Assembly (NCBI RefSeq): GCF_030817495.1
Contig: NZ_JAUSZK010000001.1
Span: 2,583,001 to 2,647,000, forward strand
Direction of reading: 5' to 3'
DNA: 64,000 nucleotides
DNA from: Streptomyces sp. V3I7
GTDB lineage: Bacteria; Actinomycetota; Actinomycetes; Streptomycetales; Streptomycetaceae
The notes under the pieces were generated by a model, which worked only from the letters and a program-made list of their open reading frames with translations, did not search any database and was not told the origin of the DNA. Both the position numbers and the translations under genes were made by a program. Shown in pieces: positions 9,784-17,961 of this stretch (the first letter of the stretch is position 1; every line of letters starts with the position of its first letter).

Positions 9784-10164
9784 CTACTCCGTCAGGTCGC
9801 GCAGCGCCTCGCCGATCGCCTTGACTTCTTCAAGGCTCCCGGTCGTCACTGCGATCACGAGACGCTCGGCCGCGTCGATGTCCGGGCGTAGCTGCACGTT
9901 GTTCATCGCCAGGAAGACGACACAGGACACCCAGGCCGTGCGCTTGTTCCCGTCGACGAGGGGATGGTTGATCGCCAGCGACTGCAGAAGCGCCGCCGCC
10001 TTGTCGAACAGGTCGGTGTAGGCCTCCTGCCCGAACATCGACGCCGAAGGCCGATGCACAGCAGACTCCAACAGGCCCGCGTCGCGCACGACGACGTCCT
10101 GGTCATCGACGGCATGCTCGGCAATGGCCAGGACGTCCTCGGCCGACAGATAGATGTATGTCAC
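9784..10164 (-). CDS. Doc-type Fic-fold toxin
   Basis: 126 residues from GTG at 10162-10164, chosen because it overlaps the antitoxin stop in the sequence GTGA. The Fic/Doc motif HPLVDGNKRTAW (His67) corresponds to the Doc signature HxFx(D)xNKR, and the flap region RDAGLLESAVHRPSASMFG is typical of Doc. Doc proteins transfer phosphate to translation factor EF-Tu, whereas other Fic proteins transfer AMP. This short Doc-like form suggests the former. It is the second gene of a toxin-antitoxin pair with the 66-residue protein upstream. Confidence 0.85.
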   Translation of the reverse strand: MTYIYLSAEDVLAIAEHAVDDQDVVVRDAGLLESAVHRPSASMFGQEAYTDLFDKAAALLQSLAINHPLVDGNKRTAWVSCVVFLAMNNVQLRPDIDAAERLVIAVTTGSLEEVKAIGEALRDLTE

Positions 10165-10361
10165 TTGAGCCGCTCCAGCAGCTCCGCCCACTTGGCGGTC
10201 TGCTCCTTCGCGGCGTTGCGGACCAGGGCCTCGTGAGCCGTCCGAGCCAGGTAGTCGTCCACGGCCCTCAGCACTATGGCGTGCATACTCGCGCCCTCCT
10301 GCTCGGCCCGCAGCTTCAGTGCTTCCGTCTGGTCGTCACGGAGACGCAGGTTCATAGCCAT
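10161..10361 (-). CDS. Antitoxin of the Doc module, ribbon-helix-helix-like
   Basis: 66 residues from ATG at 10359-10361; a second Met two codons later (10355) could also start it. MAMNLRLRDDQTEALKLRAE followed by MHAIVLRAVDDYLA resembles an Arc/CopG ribbon-helix-helix DNA-binding domain. The C-terminal tail (RNAAKEQTAKWAELLERLK) would be the part that neutralises the toxin. The stop overlaps the toxin start by four bases, so translation is coupled. An inverted repeat just upstream may be the site where the pair represses itself. Confidence 0.78.
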   Translation of the reverse strand: MAMNLRLRDDQTEALKLRAEQEGASMHAIVLRAVDDYLARTAHEALVRNAAKEQTAKWAELLERLK

Positions 10362-10369
10362 ACCAGAAC

Positions 10370-10399
10370 AGTACCACCCAATGGGGTCAGATTGGTACT
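10370..10399. promoter_or_regulatory. Inverted repeat upstream of the antitoxin gene, candidate autoregulatory operator
   Basis: AGTACCA (10370-10376) and TGGTACT (10393-10399) form perfect 7-bp arms separated by 16 bp, in the 36-bp gap directly before the antitoxin start. Toxin-antitoxin operons are usually autorepressed through such sites. The right arm overlaps the stop codon of the DUF4186 gene. Confidence 0.45.
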
Positions 10400-10838
10400 A
10401 CTCAGCGGTCATCTCCCGTTCGATCCAACGGAAGATCACCGCGACCACGTAGAGGTGCTCCTCGCGGGTCAGCTGCCGTCCCTTGGGGATCTGGTGCCAG
10501 CGCTGGAGGCAGGTGCGGCAGCAGGTCGCCGTCGCGTGCTGGGCCACGAAGACGGGGTGGCCGCGGTACGGCGTCTGCTTGCCGTCCTTGTACGGCTCGG
10601 CCGGGGCCAGGCGCTTGGCGATCAGGTCGTAGGCGTGCCAGCGGATCGTGGCGGGCCCGCGCTCCTCGGCGAGGGCGCGGTCGCGGCCGCGCAGGTGGAA
10701 CTTCGCGCGGAACGGATGGCGCGCGATCGTGTCCAGGCGCTGGTCGAGGTCGCCCAGACGCTGGCCGAGGTCCAGGCGCTGGTCGGGCGAGCGCGGTGCC
10801 GCCGGATCGGGGCTCGGGGGATCGGATGGGGAGGTCAT
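10398..10838 (-). CDS. DUF4186 family protein
   Basis: 146 residues from ATG at 10836-10838; an upstream in-frame start at 10853 adds MLEKS. The conserved core reads HPFRAKFHLRGRDRA, GPATIRWHAYDLIAKRLAPA, DGKQTPYRGHPVFVAQHATA, TCCRTCLQRWH, RGRQ-like basic turn and EEHLYVVAVIFRWIE. The two Cys pairs and several His could bind a metal. The family is common in Streptomyces and has no assigned function. The N-terminal ~40 residues are Pro/Asp rich and probably disordered. Confidence 0.8.
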   Translation of the reverse strand: MTSPSDPPSPDPAAPRSPDQRLDLGQRLGDLDQRLDTIARHPFRAKFHLRGRDRALAEERGPATIRWHAYDLIAKRLAPAEPYKDGKQTPYRGHPVFVAQHATATCCRTCLQRWHQIPKGRQLTREEHLYVVAVIFRWIEREMTAE

Positions 10839-10880
10839 GCTCTTTTCGAGCATACGGGCGCCGGCCGCGGTCGGCCCCGG

Positions 10881-11954
10881 TCAGCAGAGCTCGGAGCACA
10901 CCCTGCGCGTCGTACGGAACAGTTCCGTCCAGTAGTGCCAGTCCAAGGCCGACAGGATCTGGATCATCCGGGCGGCCAGCTGGTGGTACGCGTCGAGCGC
11001 CCGCTCGCGGTGGAGCAGCCACAGGGTGAAGGCGAGGGTGGAGACGTCCGTGTGCAGCGGCTCCAGGGACGCCTTCGACTCGCTCCAGTGCAGGACGGCG
11101 CCCGTGCTGCCGTCGACCAGCACGCTGCCGTCCGCGTCGAGCCGGCCGAGGCGTATCAGCCGGTCGGCGCCGGCGGGGAGCAGGTCCAGGGGGTACGCGC
11201 CCGCCCACTCCTCCGCGCAGTGCTCCACCAGCGTCGGCAGCGGCACGTCGGTGTCCATGCGGAACAGGAGCGTGTCCTCGGGCAGGCCCGTCTCGCGCAG
11301 GAAGCGGCGGGTCGGCTCGTGGGTGAGCGCGGCCGGGAAGTCGACGTCCTCGAAGCGGGGCACCCCGCCGCGGCCGAACTCCTGCTCCAGCAGCCGGCCG
11401 GGCAGCTCCAGGGCCAGCCCGCAGTCCGTGCCCCGGCCTGCGGCCAGGGCGAGGGGGCGGATCAGCGCGGCCGCCGTCCCGTACGCCCGGTCGTCGGTCC
11501 GCGCGCCCTCCTCGAAGAGCGCGAGGAGCTGCCGGGACGCCTCGGCCGCGACCTCCGTGCCGTACCGGCCGGACAGCGAGGCGAACCGGCCGCGCAGGCC
11601 CGCCAGTTCCTCCGTGACCGCCGCGAACCGCAGCAGCGTCGCGGGCGACGGCGCCGGGGAGCGGGGGTCCACCGGGCGGTAGTGGTACCGGGAGCCCATC
11701 TCGACCGTGCCGCCGTCGAGGAGGATCGCCTCCGCCTCCCAGGTCACCGGGGCGAGCAGCTCCCCGAACACCAGCCGGTTGCGCAGTTCCTGCGCCAGCC
11801 GCGTCGGGCCGTCGGTGACGTCGGCGAACCGGCGCCGTCCCCGCGTGCGCTCGAGCCCGGCCGGCGCCTCGCGCCGCGCCGCGCGCGCCCCCCGGCGGCC
11901 CGTGCCCTTGTCGGTCAACGTGATCGCCGCGGCACCGGCGTCCCTCGTCCTCAT
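10881..11954 (-). CDS. Hypothetical protein, weak resemblance to SUKH-type immunity proteins
   Basis: 357 residues from ATG at 11952-11954, preceded by GGGGGAG; in-frame starts at 11969 and 12020 also exist. The C-terminal half (FLRETGLPEDTLLFRMDTDV, DRLIRLGRLDADGSVLVDGSTGAVLHW, TLAFTLWLLHRERAL) has the look of SUKH-4-like proteins. The family link is from memory and weak. No toxin gene lies beside it, so an immunity role is only a guess. No signal peptide or membrane segment is seen. Confidence 0.45.
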   Translation of the reverse strand: MRTRDAGAAAITLTDKGTGRRGARAARREAPAGLERTRGRRRFADVTDGPTRLAQELRNRLVFGELLAPVTWEAEAILLDGGTVEMGSRYHYRPVDPRSPAPSPATLLRFAAVTEELAGLRGRFASLSGRYGTEVAAEASRQLLALFEEGARTDDRAYGTAAALIRPLALAAGRGTDCGLALELPGRLLEQEFGRGGVPRFEDVDFPAALTHEPTRRFLRETGLPEDTLLFRMDTDVPLPTLVEHCAEEWAGAYPLDLLPAGADRLIRLGRLDADGSVLVDGSTGAVLHWSESKASLEPLHTDVSTLAFTLWLLHRERALDAYHQLAARMIQILSALDWHYWTELFRTTRRVCSELC

Positions 11955-12126
11955 CGCTCCCCCGTGCATTCGAAGCGGCTGTCCCCCACTGACCGGAACA
12001 CTACGCCGCCCCACTGACAACTCCCCCCACCAGGAAGGACGCTGGGCACCGGCGGCGCGTTCCCTCCGGTCGGGTCCAGGGCCGGAGCCAGAGGCCCTAA
12101 GTGCGACACTCCGGTGGGCGCCGCGC

Positions 12127-14439
12127 TCACTGCGCCGTCACCACCGCCGCCTGCGGGCGGATCGGCAGTCGGTTCACCGGGCGCCCGGTCGCGGCGCGTA
12201 CGGCGGAGGCGATGGCCGCGGGCGAGGTCACCACCGGGACGGCGCTGACGGACTTGGCGCCGAAGGGCGCGACCACGTCCCGCTCCTCGACCAGCTTGAC
12301 GATCCGGATGTCCGGCACGTCCAGGGCCGTGGGCAGCGCGTACCCGGTGAGGTCGGGATGGCGGACGAGGCCGCGCGGCGTGCGCAGGTTCTCGGTGAGG
12401 GCGATGCCCACGCCCTGCGTGACACCCGCCTCGATCCGGGCGGCCAGCTGGGCGGGGTTGAGGACCCGGCCCACGTCCTGGGCGACGGCCAGCTCCACGA
12501 CCCGTACCGAGCCGAGTTCGACGTCGACATCCACCACCGCGCGGATCGCGCAGAAGGCGAGGCCCACGAAGGCGTCGCCCTGGCCGGCGTCGTTCAGCGG
12601 CTCGGTGGGGTGCGGGCGGCACTGCGCGGTGGCCCACAGTTCCTTGTCGGCCAGCGCCTCGGTGACGGTCGTGGACAGTACGCCGTCGTACGACGTGATC
12701 TTGCCGTCGGTGATCTGGAGCAGCTCGGCCGACATGCCGAACTGGTGGGCCAGCGGCTGGAGAAGCTGGGTGCGGACCATCTTGGCCGCACGTTCCACCG
12801 CGCCGCCCGACACCCACGTGTGGCGGCTTCGGCAGCCCGCGCCGGCCGGGGGCTGGTCGGTGTCGACCGGCGCCACGTGGACCTCGTCGATGCCGAGGGT
12901 CTCCTGGACGATCTGCCGGGCGAGCGTGGTGAATCCCTGACCGCTCTCGACCGCCGCGCACAGCACGGTGGCGACGCCGTCGTGGACCTTCACGGTCGCC
13001 GTGGACACCTCGTCGGAGCCCTCCGCGCCGAGCATGTGCACCATGCCCACGCCGTAGCCCACGCCCCGGCGCACGGCGTCCGCCTCGCCCGCGCCCTCGG
13101 GTCCGCCGGGCAGCAGCCAGTCCTCCTCGGCGGCGTCCTGCGGCTCGGGCAGCGGGAAGTCCCGTACGGCCTGCAGCAGTTCGGCCACCGGGGCCGGGCA
13201 GGTCACCGTCTGGCCGATCGGCAGGACGTCGCCCGTGGCGAGCACGTTGCGCAGCCGCAGCTCCGCCGGGTCCTCGCCGAGCTTCTTCGCGAGCTTGTCC
13301 ATCTGCGCCTCGTAGGCGGCGCACACCTGCATGGCGCCCTCGCCGCGCACATGGCCGGAGGGCGGGTTGTTGGTGCGCACGGCCCAGCCCTCGATGAAGG
13401 CGTTCGGCACGACGTACGGCCCGCAAGCGAAGGAGACGGCGGCGGCCAGGGCGTCGGAGGAGGTGTCGGCGTAGGCGCCCGCGTCGAGCAGGATCTGCGC
13501 CTCGACCTTCACCAACCGGCCCTCGGCGTCCGCGTGATGGCGGTAGCGCAGCAGGGTGGGGTGGCGGTGGACGTGGCCGAGGAAGGACTCCTCGCGGGTC
13601 GCCGCCAGCTTCACCGGGCAGCCGGTCCTGAGGGCGAGCAGTCCGAGCGGGAGCTGGAAGCCCTGGTCCTCGCGGTCGGCCGTGGCGCCGGGCACGCCGG
13701 TGACGACGACCTTCACCTGGTCCGGGGTGAGCCCGTAGCAGGCGGCGGCCGTGTTGCGGTCGGTGTGCGGGTCGGTGGAGGCCAGGTAGAGCTCGACGCC
13801 GCCGTCGGGGCGGGGCACGGCGAGGCCCGCCTCGGCCCCTATGGGCGCCGGGTCCTGGCGGCCGATGCGGTACAGGCCCTCGACGACGACCTCGCCGATC
13901 GCGTCCGGGTCGCCGTGCCGCAGCGGGATGTGCCGGATCAGGTTGCCGTCGGGGTGCAGCGGTTCGGCCTCGAAGGCCCGCTCGGGGTCGGTCACCGGGT
14001 CGAGCACCTCGTACTCGACGGTGATGGCCGCGGCGGCCATCCGCGCGGTGTCCGGGTGGTCGGCGGCGACGGCCGCGATGGGCTCGCCGTGGTGGCGCAC
14101 GACCTCGGAGGCGAACACCGGGCGGTCGGCCGTGCCGCGGCCGTACCGCGGGGTGCCGGGCACGTCCTCGTGCGTGATCACCGCGTGGACGCCGGGCATC
14201 TCACGCGCGTGGGAGGTGTCGATGGAGACGATGCGCGCGTGCGGGTGCGGGGAGCGCAGCACGGCGGCCCACAGCAGGCCCTCGGCCCACAGGTCGGCCG
14301 CGTACGGGAACGTGCCCTCGGTCTTGGCGCGCGCGTCGGACGGCGGCAGGGAGGCGCCCAGGCCGTGCGGCAGCTCCTCGGGGGCCGGGGCGGGGGCTGC
14401 CTCCGCGGGGGTGGTCGCGGTGGCGGCTTCGTTGCTCAC
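12127..14439 (-). CDS. Molybdenum hydroxylase large subunit (xanthine dehydrogenase family)
   Basis: 770 residues from GTG at 14437-14439, overlapping the 2Fe-2S gene stop by 4 bp. The ald/xan hammerhead domain (about residues 25-135) is followed by molybdopterin-cytosine-dinucleotide-binding segments: VRGEGAMQVCAAYEAQMDKL, VESGQGFTTLARQIVQETLG and AGCRSRHTWVSGGAVERAA. Family members hydroxylate purines, aldehydes or N-heterocycles. Two signatures are off. The usual GGGFG stretch reads EDQGFQLPLG, and the C-terminal GxKGxGExP motif with the catalytic Glu reads GAKSVSAVP, with Ala at residue 733. The substrate is unknown, and normal hydroxylase activity is doubtful. Confidence 0.85.
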   Translation of the reverse strand: MSNEAATATTPAEAAPAPAPEELPHGLGASLPPSDARAKTEGTFPYAADLWAEGLLWAAVLRSPHPHARIVSIDTSHAREMPGVHAVITHEDVPGTPRYGRGTADRPVFASEVVRHHGEPIAAVAADHPDTARMAAAAITVEYEVLDPVTDPERAFEAEPLHPDGNLIRHIPLRHGDPDAIGEVVVEGLYRIGRQDPAPIGAEAGLAVPRPDGGVELYLASTDPHTDRNTAAACYGLTPDQVKVVVTGVPGATADREDQGFQLPLGLLALRTGCPVKLAATREESFLGHVHRHPTLLRYRHHADAEGRLVKVEAQILLDAGAYADTSSDALAAAVSFACGPYVVPNAFIEGWAVRTNNPPSGHVRGEGAMQVCAAYEAQMDKLAKKLGEDPAELRLRNVLATGDVLPIGQTVTCPAPVAELLQAVRDFPLPEPQDAAEEDWLLPGGPEGAGEADAVRRGVGYGVGMVHMLGAEGSDEVSTATVKVHDGVATVLCAAVESGQGFTTLARQIVQETLGIDEVHVAPVDTDQPPAGAGCRSRHTWVSGGAVERAAKMVRTQLLQPLAHQFGMSAELLQITDGKITSYDGVLSTTVTEALADKELWATAQCRPHPTEPLNDAGQGDAFVGLAFCAIRAVVDVDVELGSVRVVELAVAQDVGRVLNPAQLAARIEAGVTQGVGIALTENLRTPRGLVRHPDLTGYALPTALDVPDIRIVKLVEERDVVAPFGAKSVSAVPVVTSPAAIASAVRAATGRPVNRLPIRPQAAVVTAQ

Positions 14440-16379
14440 GCCTGGCCTCCGTCCTGGCCGTAGGACTGGTCGTGGGACTGGCCGTGTGACTGGCCGTAGG
14501 TCGGGTCGTAGTGCTGCTCGCCGCCGTAGGAACCGTCGTACGTCTCGTCGTAGCCGTCTTCGTAGCTCTCGTCGTACGGCTGGGCATGCGGCTGGGCGTG
14601 CGTCTCGGACGCGGTGTGGTCCGGCGGGTCGAAGGCAGCGGGGTTGACGCCCCCGGCGCCGGGGCCGGCCTGGTGCGGGATGCGGGTCTCGTACGCGTCC
14701 GCGGCGGCCTCCGCCTCCGCGGCGGCCACGGCCTTGCGCTCAGCGACGACGTCCTTGACAGCGTCGAGGACGCCCCGGTAGCCCGAGCAGCGGCAGAGGT
14801 TGCCGCACAGCGCCTGGCGCGTCTCCAGCTCGCTCGGTGCGGGGTTGCCCCCCAGCAGGTCGTGCAGGGTCATCGCCATGCCGGGCACGCAGAAGCCGCA
14901 CTGCACCGCGCCGCACCGGGCGAGCGCGCGCTGCACGTCCGAGGGCCGGCCGTCGGTGGCGAGGCCCTCGACCGTACGGACCTCACTGCCGGCGGCGGTG
15001 ACCGCGGGCACCAGGCAGGAGGCGACGAGCCGGCCGTCGACCTGGACGTTGCACGCCCCGCACTCGCCCTGCGAGCAGCCGTCCTTGGCGCCGGCGAGGC
15101 CGAGGCGCTCGCGCAGCACGTAGAGCAGGGACTCGCCGATCCAGGCGTCGGTGACGGGCCGGTCGGTGCCGTTGACGCTCAGGACGTACGAGGCCAGGGG
15201 CTGGTCGTCGTACAGCGGCGCGGAACCGGACCCGGGCTCGGCGGGGGCATCAGGGCCCTCGGCCGCCGTGGCCGCCTCCTCCGCGCCCTCGGGGCCGGCT
15301 TCGGCGTCGACCGGTTCGTCGTGCTCCGCCGGGGGCTCAGCGGCCCCTTCAGGCGCCTCCTCGGGCCCGTCGGCATCCTCCGGCGCCTCGGCGGGTTCGG
15401 CCGACTCGGTGGATTCCGCGGCCGCTTCGGGCTCGGCGAACTCGGCCGGTTCCGGCGCCTCTTCGGGCTCGTAGACCTCGGCCGGTTCCGGCGCCTCTTC
15501 GGGCTCGTAGACCTCGTGGGACTCGTGGAGCTGGTGCGCTTCGTGCGGCTCGTGGGCCGGGTGCCCGCCGTCGTGGGCGTCGTGCGCGGGCTCCTCCGGG
15601 GCGTCCGCGCCGTGTTCGGCGGGCATGCCGGCGTACGCCTCGGCGGGCGCGGGCGCGTAGCCGGACGCGGCCAGGTGCGCGGCGGCGTCGTGGGGCTCGT
15701 ACGCCGGTACGTCGGCTTCGGGGGCGGCGTATTCCGCGGCCCGCGCCTCCGGCGGGAGCGCGTGTCCAGCGCCGTGTGTGTCGTGCGGGTCGTGGCCCCA
15801 GGGCTGTCCCTGTCCCGTGGCCTGCGGCGCCCAGGGCGCGGCGGCGCCGCCGGGAAGCGTGGCCGGCGGGGTGCCGCCCCACTGCTCGACCAGCGAGGAC
15901 GTGGTGAACTCGCCGGACTCGTCCGGGAGATCGCCCTGCGCGACAGGGATGGACCAGTGCCCGGTCACGTCCTGACCCGGCGTCTCGTGGCCGGGGGCCG
16001 CCTGCTCCTCGTAGGCGACGGGCTCCTGGTACGCCCACTGCCGACCGGTGGCCGGGTCGTACGTGAACCGGTCGCCCGTGTCCGCCTCCTGGGGCAGCGC
16101 GCCCGGGTCGCCCCACTGCGCGCCGCCGGCCGGGGTCGTCCAGGACTCGGGCAGGCCCGCGCCGGACCCGGCGTCGGTCTGCGGGGTCACCGCTATCCGC
16201 GGCGGCACATAGCCGTGGCCGGGCGCGGCGAGCGGGCTGTCGGCGGCCAGGAGGGCGTCGATGCCCCCCTCGGGGAGCTTCACGAACGCGGTGGCGCCGT
16301 CGTCGTAGTCGCCCTGGGGCAGCGGGTCCCAGCGGCCGCCGCCCTGCGGCGTGCCCTCTCCGTGCTGGTCTTCGGTCAC
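14436..16379 (-). CDS. Molybdenum hydroxylase 2Fe-2S subunit with long low-complexity extensions
   Basis: 647 residues from GTG at 16377-16379, overlapping the FAD-subunit stop in GTGA. The catalytic part (about residues 390-550) is a normal CoxS/XdhC-type unit. It has plant-ferredoxin cluster GCSQGECGAC...SC and second cluster QCGFCVPG...NLCRCSGY. Such subunits are usually ~160-200 residues. Here ~390 residues precede it, Ala/Glu/Pro/His rich with repeats such as VYEPEEAPEPAE. About 90 follow it, rich in Tyr/Asp/Gln/His (YDESYEDGYDETYDGSYGG, HGQSHDQSYGQ). It passes electrons from the Mo centre to FAD; the extensions look disordered and have no known role. Confidence 0.85.
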   Translation of the reverse strand: MTEDQHGEGTPQGGGRWDPLPQGDYDDGATAFVKLPEGGIDALLAADSPLAAPGHGYVPPRIAVTPQTDAGSGAGLPESWTTPAGGAQWGDPGALPQEADTGDRFTYDPATGRQWAYQEPVAYEEQAAPGHETPGQDVTGHWSIPVAQGDLPDESGEFTTSSLVEQWGGTPPATLPGGAAAPWAPQATGQGQPWGHDPHDTHGAGHALPPEARAAEYAAPEADVPAYEPHDAAAHLAASGYAPAPAEAYAGMPAEHGADAPEEPAHDAHDGGHPAHEPHEAHQLHESHEVYEPEEAPEPAEVYEPEEAPEPAEFAEPEAAAESTESAEPAEAPEDADGPEEAPEGAAEPPAEHDEPVDAEAGPEGAEEAATAAEGPDAPAEPGSGSAPLYDDQPLASYVLSVNGTDRPVTDAWIGESLLYVLRERLGLAGAKDGCSQGECGACNVQVDGRLVASCLVPAVTAAGSEVRTVEGLATDGRPSDVQRALARCGAVQCGFCVPGMAMTLHDLLGGNPAPSELETRQALCGNLCRCSGYRGVLDAVKDVVAERKAVAAAEAEAAADAYETRIPHQAGPGAGGVNPAAFDPPDHTASETHAQPHAQPYDESYEDGYDETYDGSYGGEQHYDPTYGQSHGQSHDQSYGQDGGQA

Positions 16380-17269
16380 GACAGCGCCCTCCCCAGTGCT
16401 CGTCGGGCCAGTGCGGCGACGGTGCGCCGCAGATGCAGTACGGCGGGCGGCAGTTGCGGCACGGAGCCGTCCTGCTCCGGGCCCGGGTCGGGGATGCAGG
16501 CCGCGGCGACGTACTCCCCGAAGGCGTGCAGCGCCTCGGGCGCGATCGCGCGGTCGTTGTCCCAGTCGATGAGCTGGGCGACCCACTGCTCGGCGTCCAG
16601 CGGACGGAGCGGCATCGGCGCTATGGCACCGACGGCGCACCGCACTCCGCGCCGGGCGGGGTCGAGGACCAGCGCCACGGAGGCGACCGACCGGCCCGGG
16701 CCGGTGCGTCCGGTCGCCTTGAGGAAGACCTGGGGGGCGTGCAGCAGCGGAAGGCGCACGTAGCCGATGAGTTCGCCGGCGCGCAGCATCTCCACGCCCG
16801 CCAGCAGGTGCGACACCGGGACCTCCCGGCGGGCCCCTTCGGGGCCGGCGACGATCAGCATCGCCTCCAGGGCGGCCAGCACGGGCAGCGCGTCCCCGGT
16901 GGGCGCGGCGGAGGCGATGTTGCCGCCGAGGGTGCCGGCGTTGCGGATGTGCGGCGGGCCCGCCGCGCGCGCGGCGGCGGCGAGGGCCGGGATCAGGGCG
17001 GCGAAGTCGGGGCGGCCCATGCGCGCGTGGGTGAGCCCGGCGCCGAGCAGTGCGTGTCCGTCCTGGTACTGCCAGCCGCGGATCTCGCTGATCCGGCCGA
17101 GGCCGACCAGGCCGGCGGGCCGCAGCTGCCCGGAGTTCACGGCGGCCATGAGGTCGGTGCCGCCCGCGACGGGGACGGCGGCGGGCATGGCGGTGAGAGC
17201 TGCCACGGCCTCGTCGAGCGTCGTGGGCAGCGTGACGGCCTGCCCCGCCTGTGGTGCGTGCGTGGTCAA
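16376..17269 (-). CDS. Molybdenum hydroxylase FAD-binding subunit
   Basis: 297 residues from TTG at 17267-17269. That start gives the family's usual length (~290) and has AAGGGG upstream, though the frame stays open to 17437. FAD-binding motifs of the CoxM/XdhB type are visible: VPVAGGTDLMAAVN near the N-terminus and NAGTLGGNIASAAPTGDALP in the middle, followed by the CO dehydrogenase flavoprotein C-terminal domain (FLKATGRTGPGRSVASVAL). It is the first gene of the operon and overlaps the next by 4 bp. It carries electrons from the iron-sulphur clusters to an external acceptor. Confidence 0.88.
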   Translation of the reverse strand: MTTHAPQAGQAVTLPTTLDEAVAALTAMPAAVPVAGGTDLMAAVNSGQLRPAGLVGLGRISEIRGWQYQDGHALLGAGLTHARMGRPDFAALIPALAAAARAAGPPHIRNAGTLGGNIASAAPTGDALPVLAALEAMLIVAGPEGARREVPVSHLLAGVEMLRAGELIGYVRLPLLHAPQVFLKATGRTGPGRSVASVALVLDPARRGVRCAVGAIAPMPLRPLDAEQWVAQLIDWDNDRAIAPEALHAFGEYVAAACIPDPGPEQDGSVPQLPPAVLHLRRTVAALARRALGRALS

Positions 17270-17644
17270 ACCGGCTGCCCCTTCCCGCTGCCCCGCCTGG
17301 TCCCACCTGTGCTGGCCGTACGGTACGTGCTGACAGGGCGGACGTGGCAACTCTGGCACATCTTCGCGAGGCCCGAACGCGGGGGTCCACAAGGAGGTGT
17401 TGGGCCCGCCCACCGGGGATTTGGTGCGCATCGTCACCCCCTCACCCGTGCGCGCGGATTGACACTCTTCGGTGACTCTTGGGGTCTTTTTTCCCGTGTG
17501 TTTCCACCGTGTTCGGTGTTTCCTCCGCGCCCGGGAGGGGCCGGCGCACGACGAAGCCCCCGGAACGCGCCGCTGCGCGCCGGGGGCCTCGTGAGTCCTG
17601 GCCGGAAAGTTTTCGACCGGAAGGTTTCGATCGGGAGGGCCGGT
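17270..17644. other. Intergenic region upstream of the molybdenum hydroxylase operon
   Basis: 375 bp. The part next to 17269 carries the ribosome binding site and promoter of the hydroxylase operon. The part next to 17645 holds the terminator of the DUF3039 gene. A frame without family similarity runs through 17270-17437 in phase with the FAD subunit; I read it as untranslated leader. Confidence 0.5.
17550..17592 (-). terminator. Hairpin terminator downstream of the DUF3039 gene
   Basis: The arms ACGAAGCCCCCGG and CCGGGGGCCTCGT pair with one mismatch around a ~16-base GC-rich loop. It lies ~50 bp after the DUF3039 stop. No long T-run follows, which is usual for Streptomyces. Confidence 0.7.
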
Positions 17645-17932
17645 TTACTTGCCCTTGCCCTTGCCGTCACCCTCGTCGCCACCGCTGGCCATGGACTCGT
17701 AGATCTCCTTGCACATGGGACAGACGGGGTACTTCTTCGGGTCCCGGCCCGGCACCCACACCTTGCCGCACAGCGCCACGACGGGGGTGCCGTCGAGGGC
17801 GCTCGCCATGATCTTGTCCTTCTGGACGTAGTGGGCGAAGCGCTCGTGGTCGCCGTCGCCGTGGGACACCTGCGGCGTCGGCTCTACGAGGGTCCCCGTA
17901 CCAGTCCCGCGCTCGGGCTCGAGAGTGCTCAT
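17645..17932 (-). CDS. DUF3039 family small protein with a CxxC zinc-binding motif
   Basis: 95 residues from ATG at 17930-17932. The conserved centre reads HYVQKDKIMASALDGTPVVALCGKVWVPGRDPKKYPVCPMCKEIYESM. The three Cys (LCGK and CPMC) probably hold a zinc ion. The C-terminal tail is Gly/Lys rich (GDGKGKGK). The family is widespread in actinobacteria and uncharacterised. It lies 29 bp downstream of the YqgE gene on the same strand, so the two may be co-transcribed. Confidence 0.8.
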   Translation of the reverse strand: MSTLEPERGTGTGTLVEPTPQVSHGDGDHERFAHYVQKDKIMASALDGTPVVALCGKVWVPGRDPKKYPVCPMCKEIYESMASGGDEGDGKGKGK

Positions 17933-17961
17933 AACGCCAAGCGTACTGAAGCTCGCCCGCT

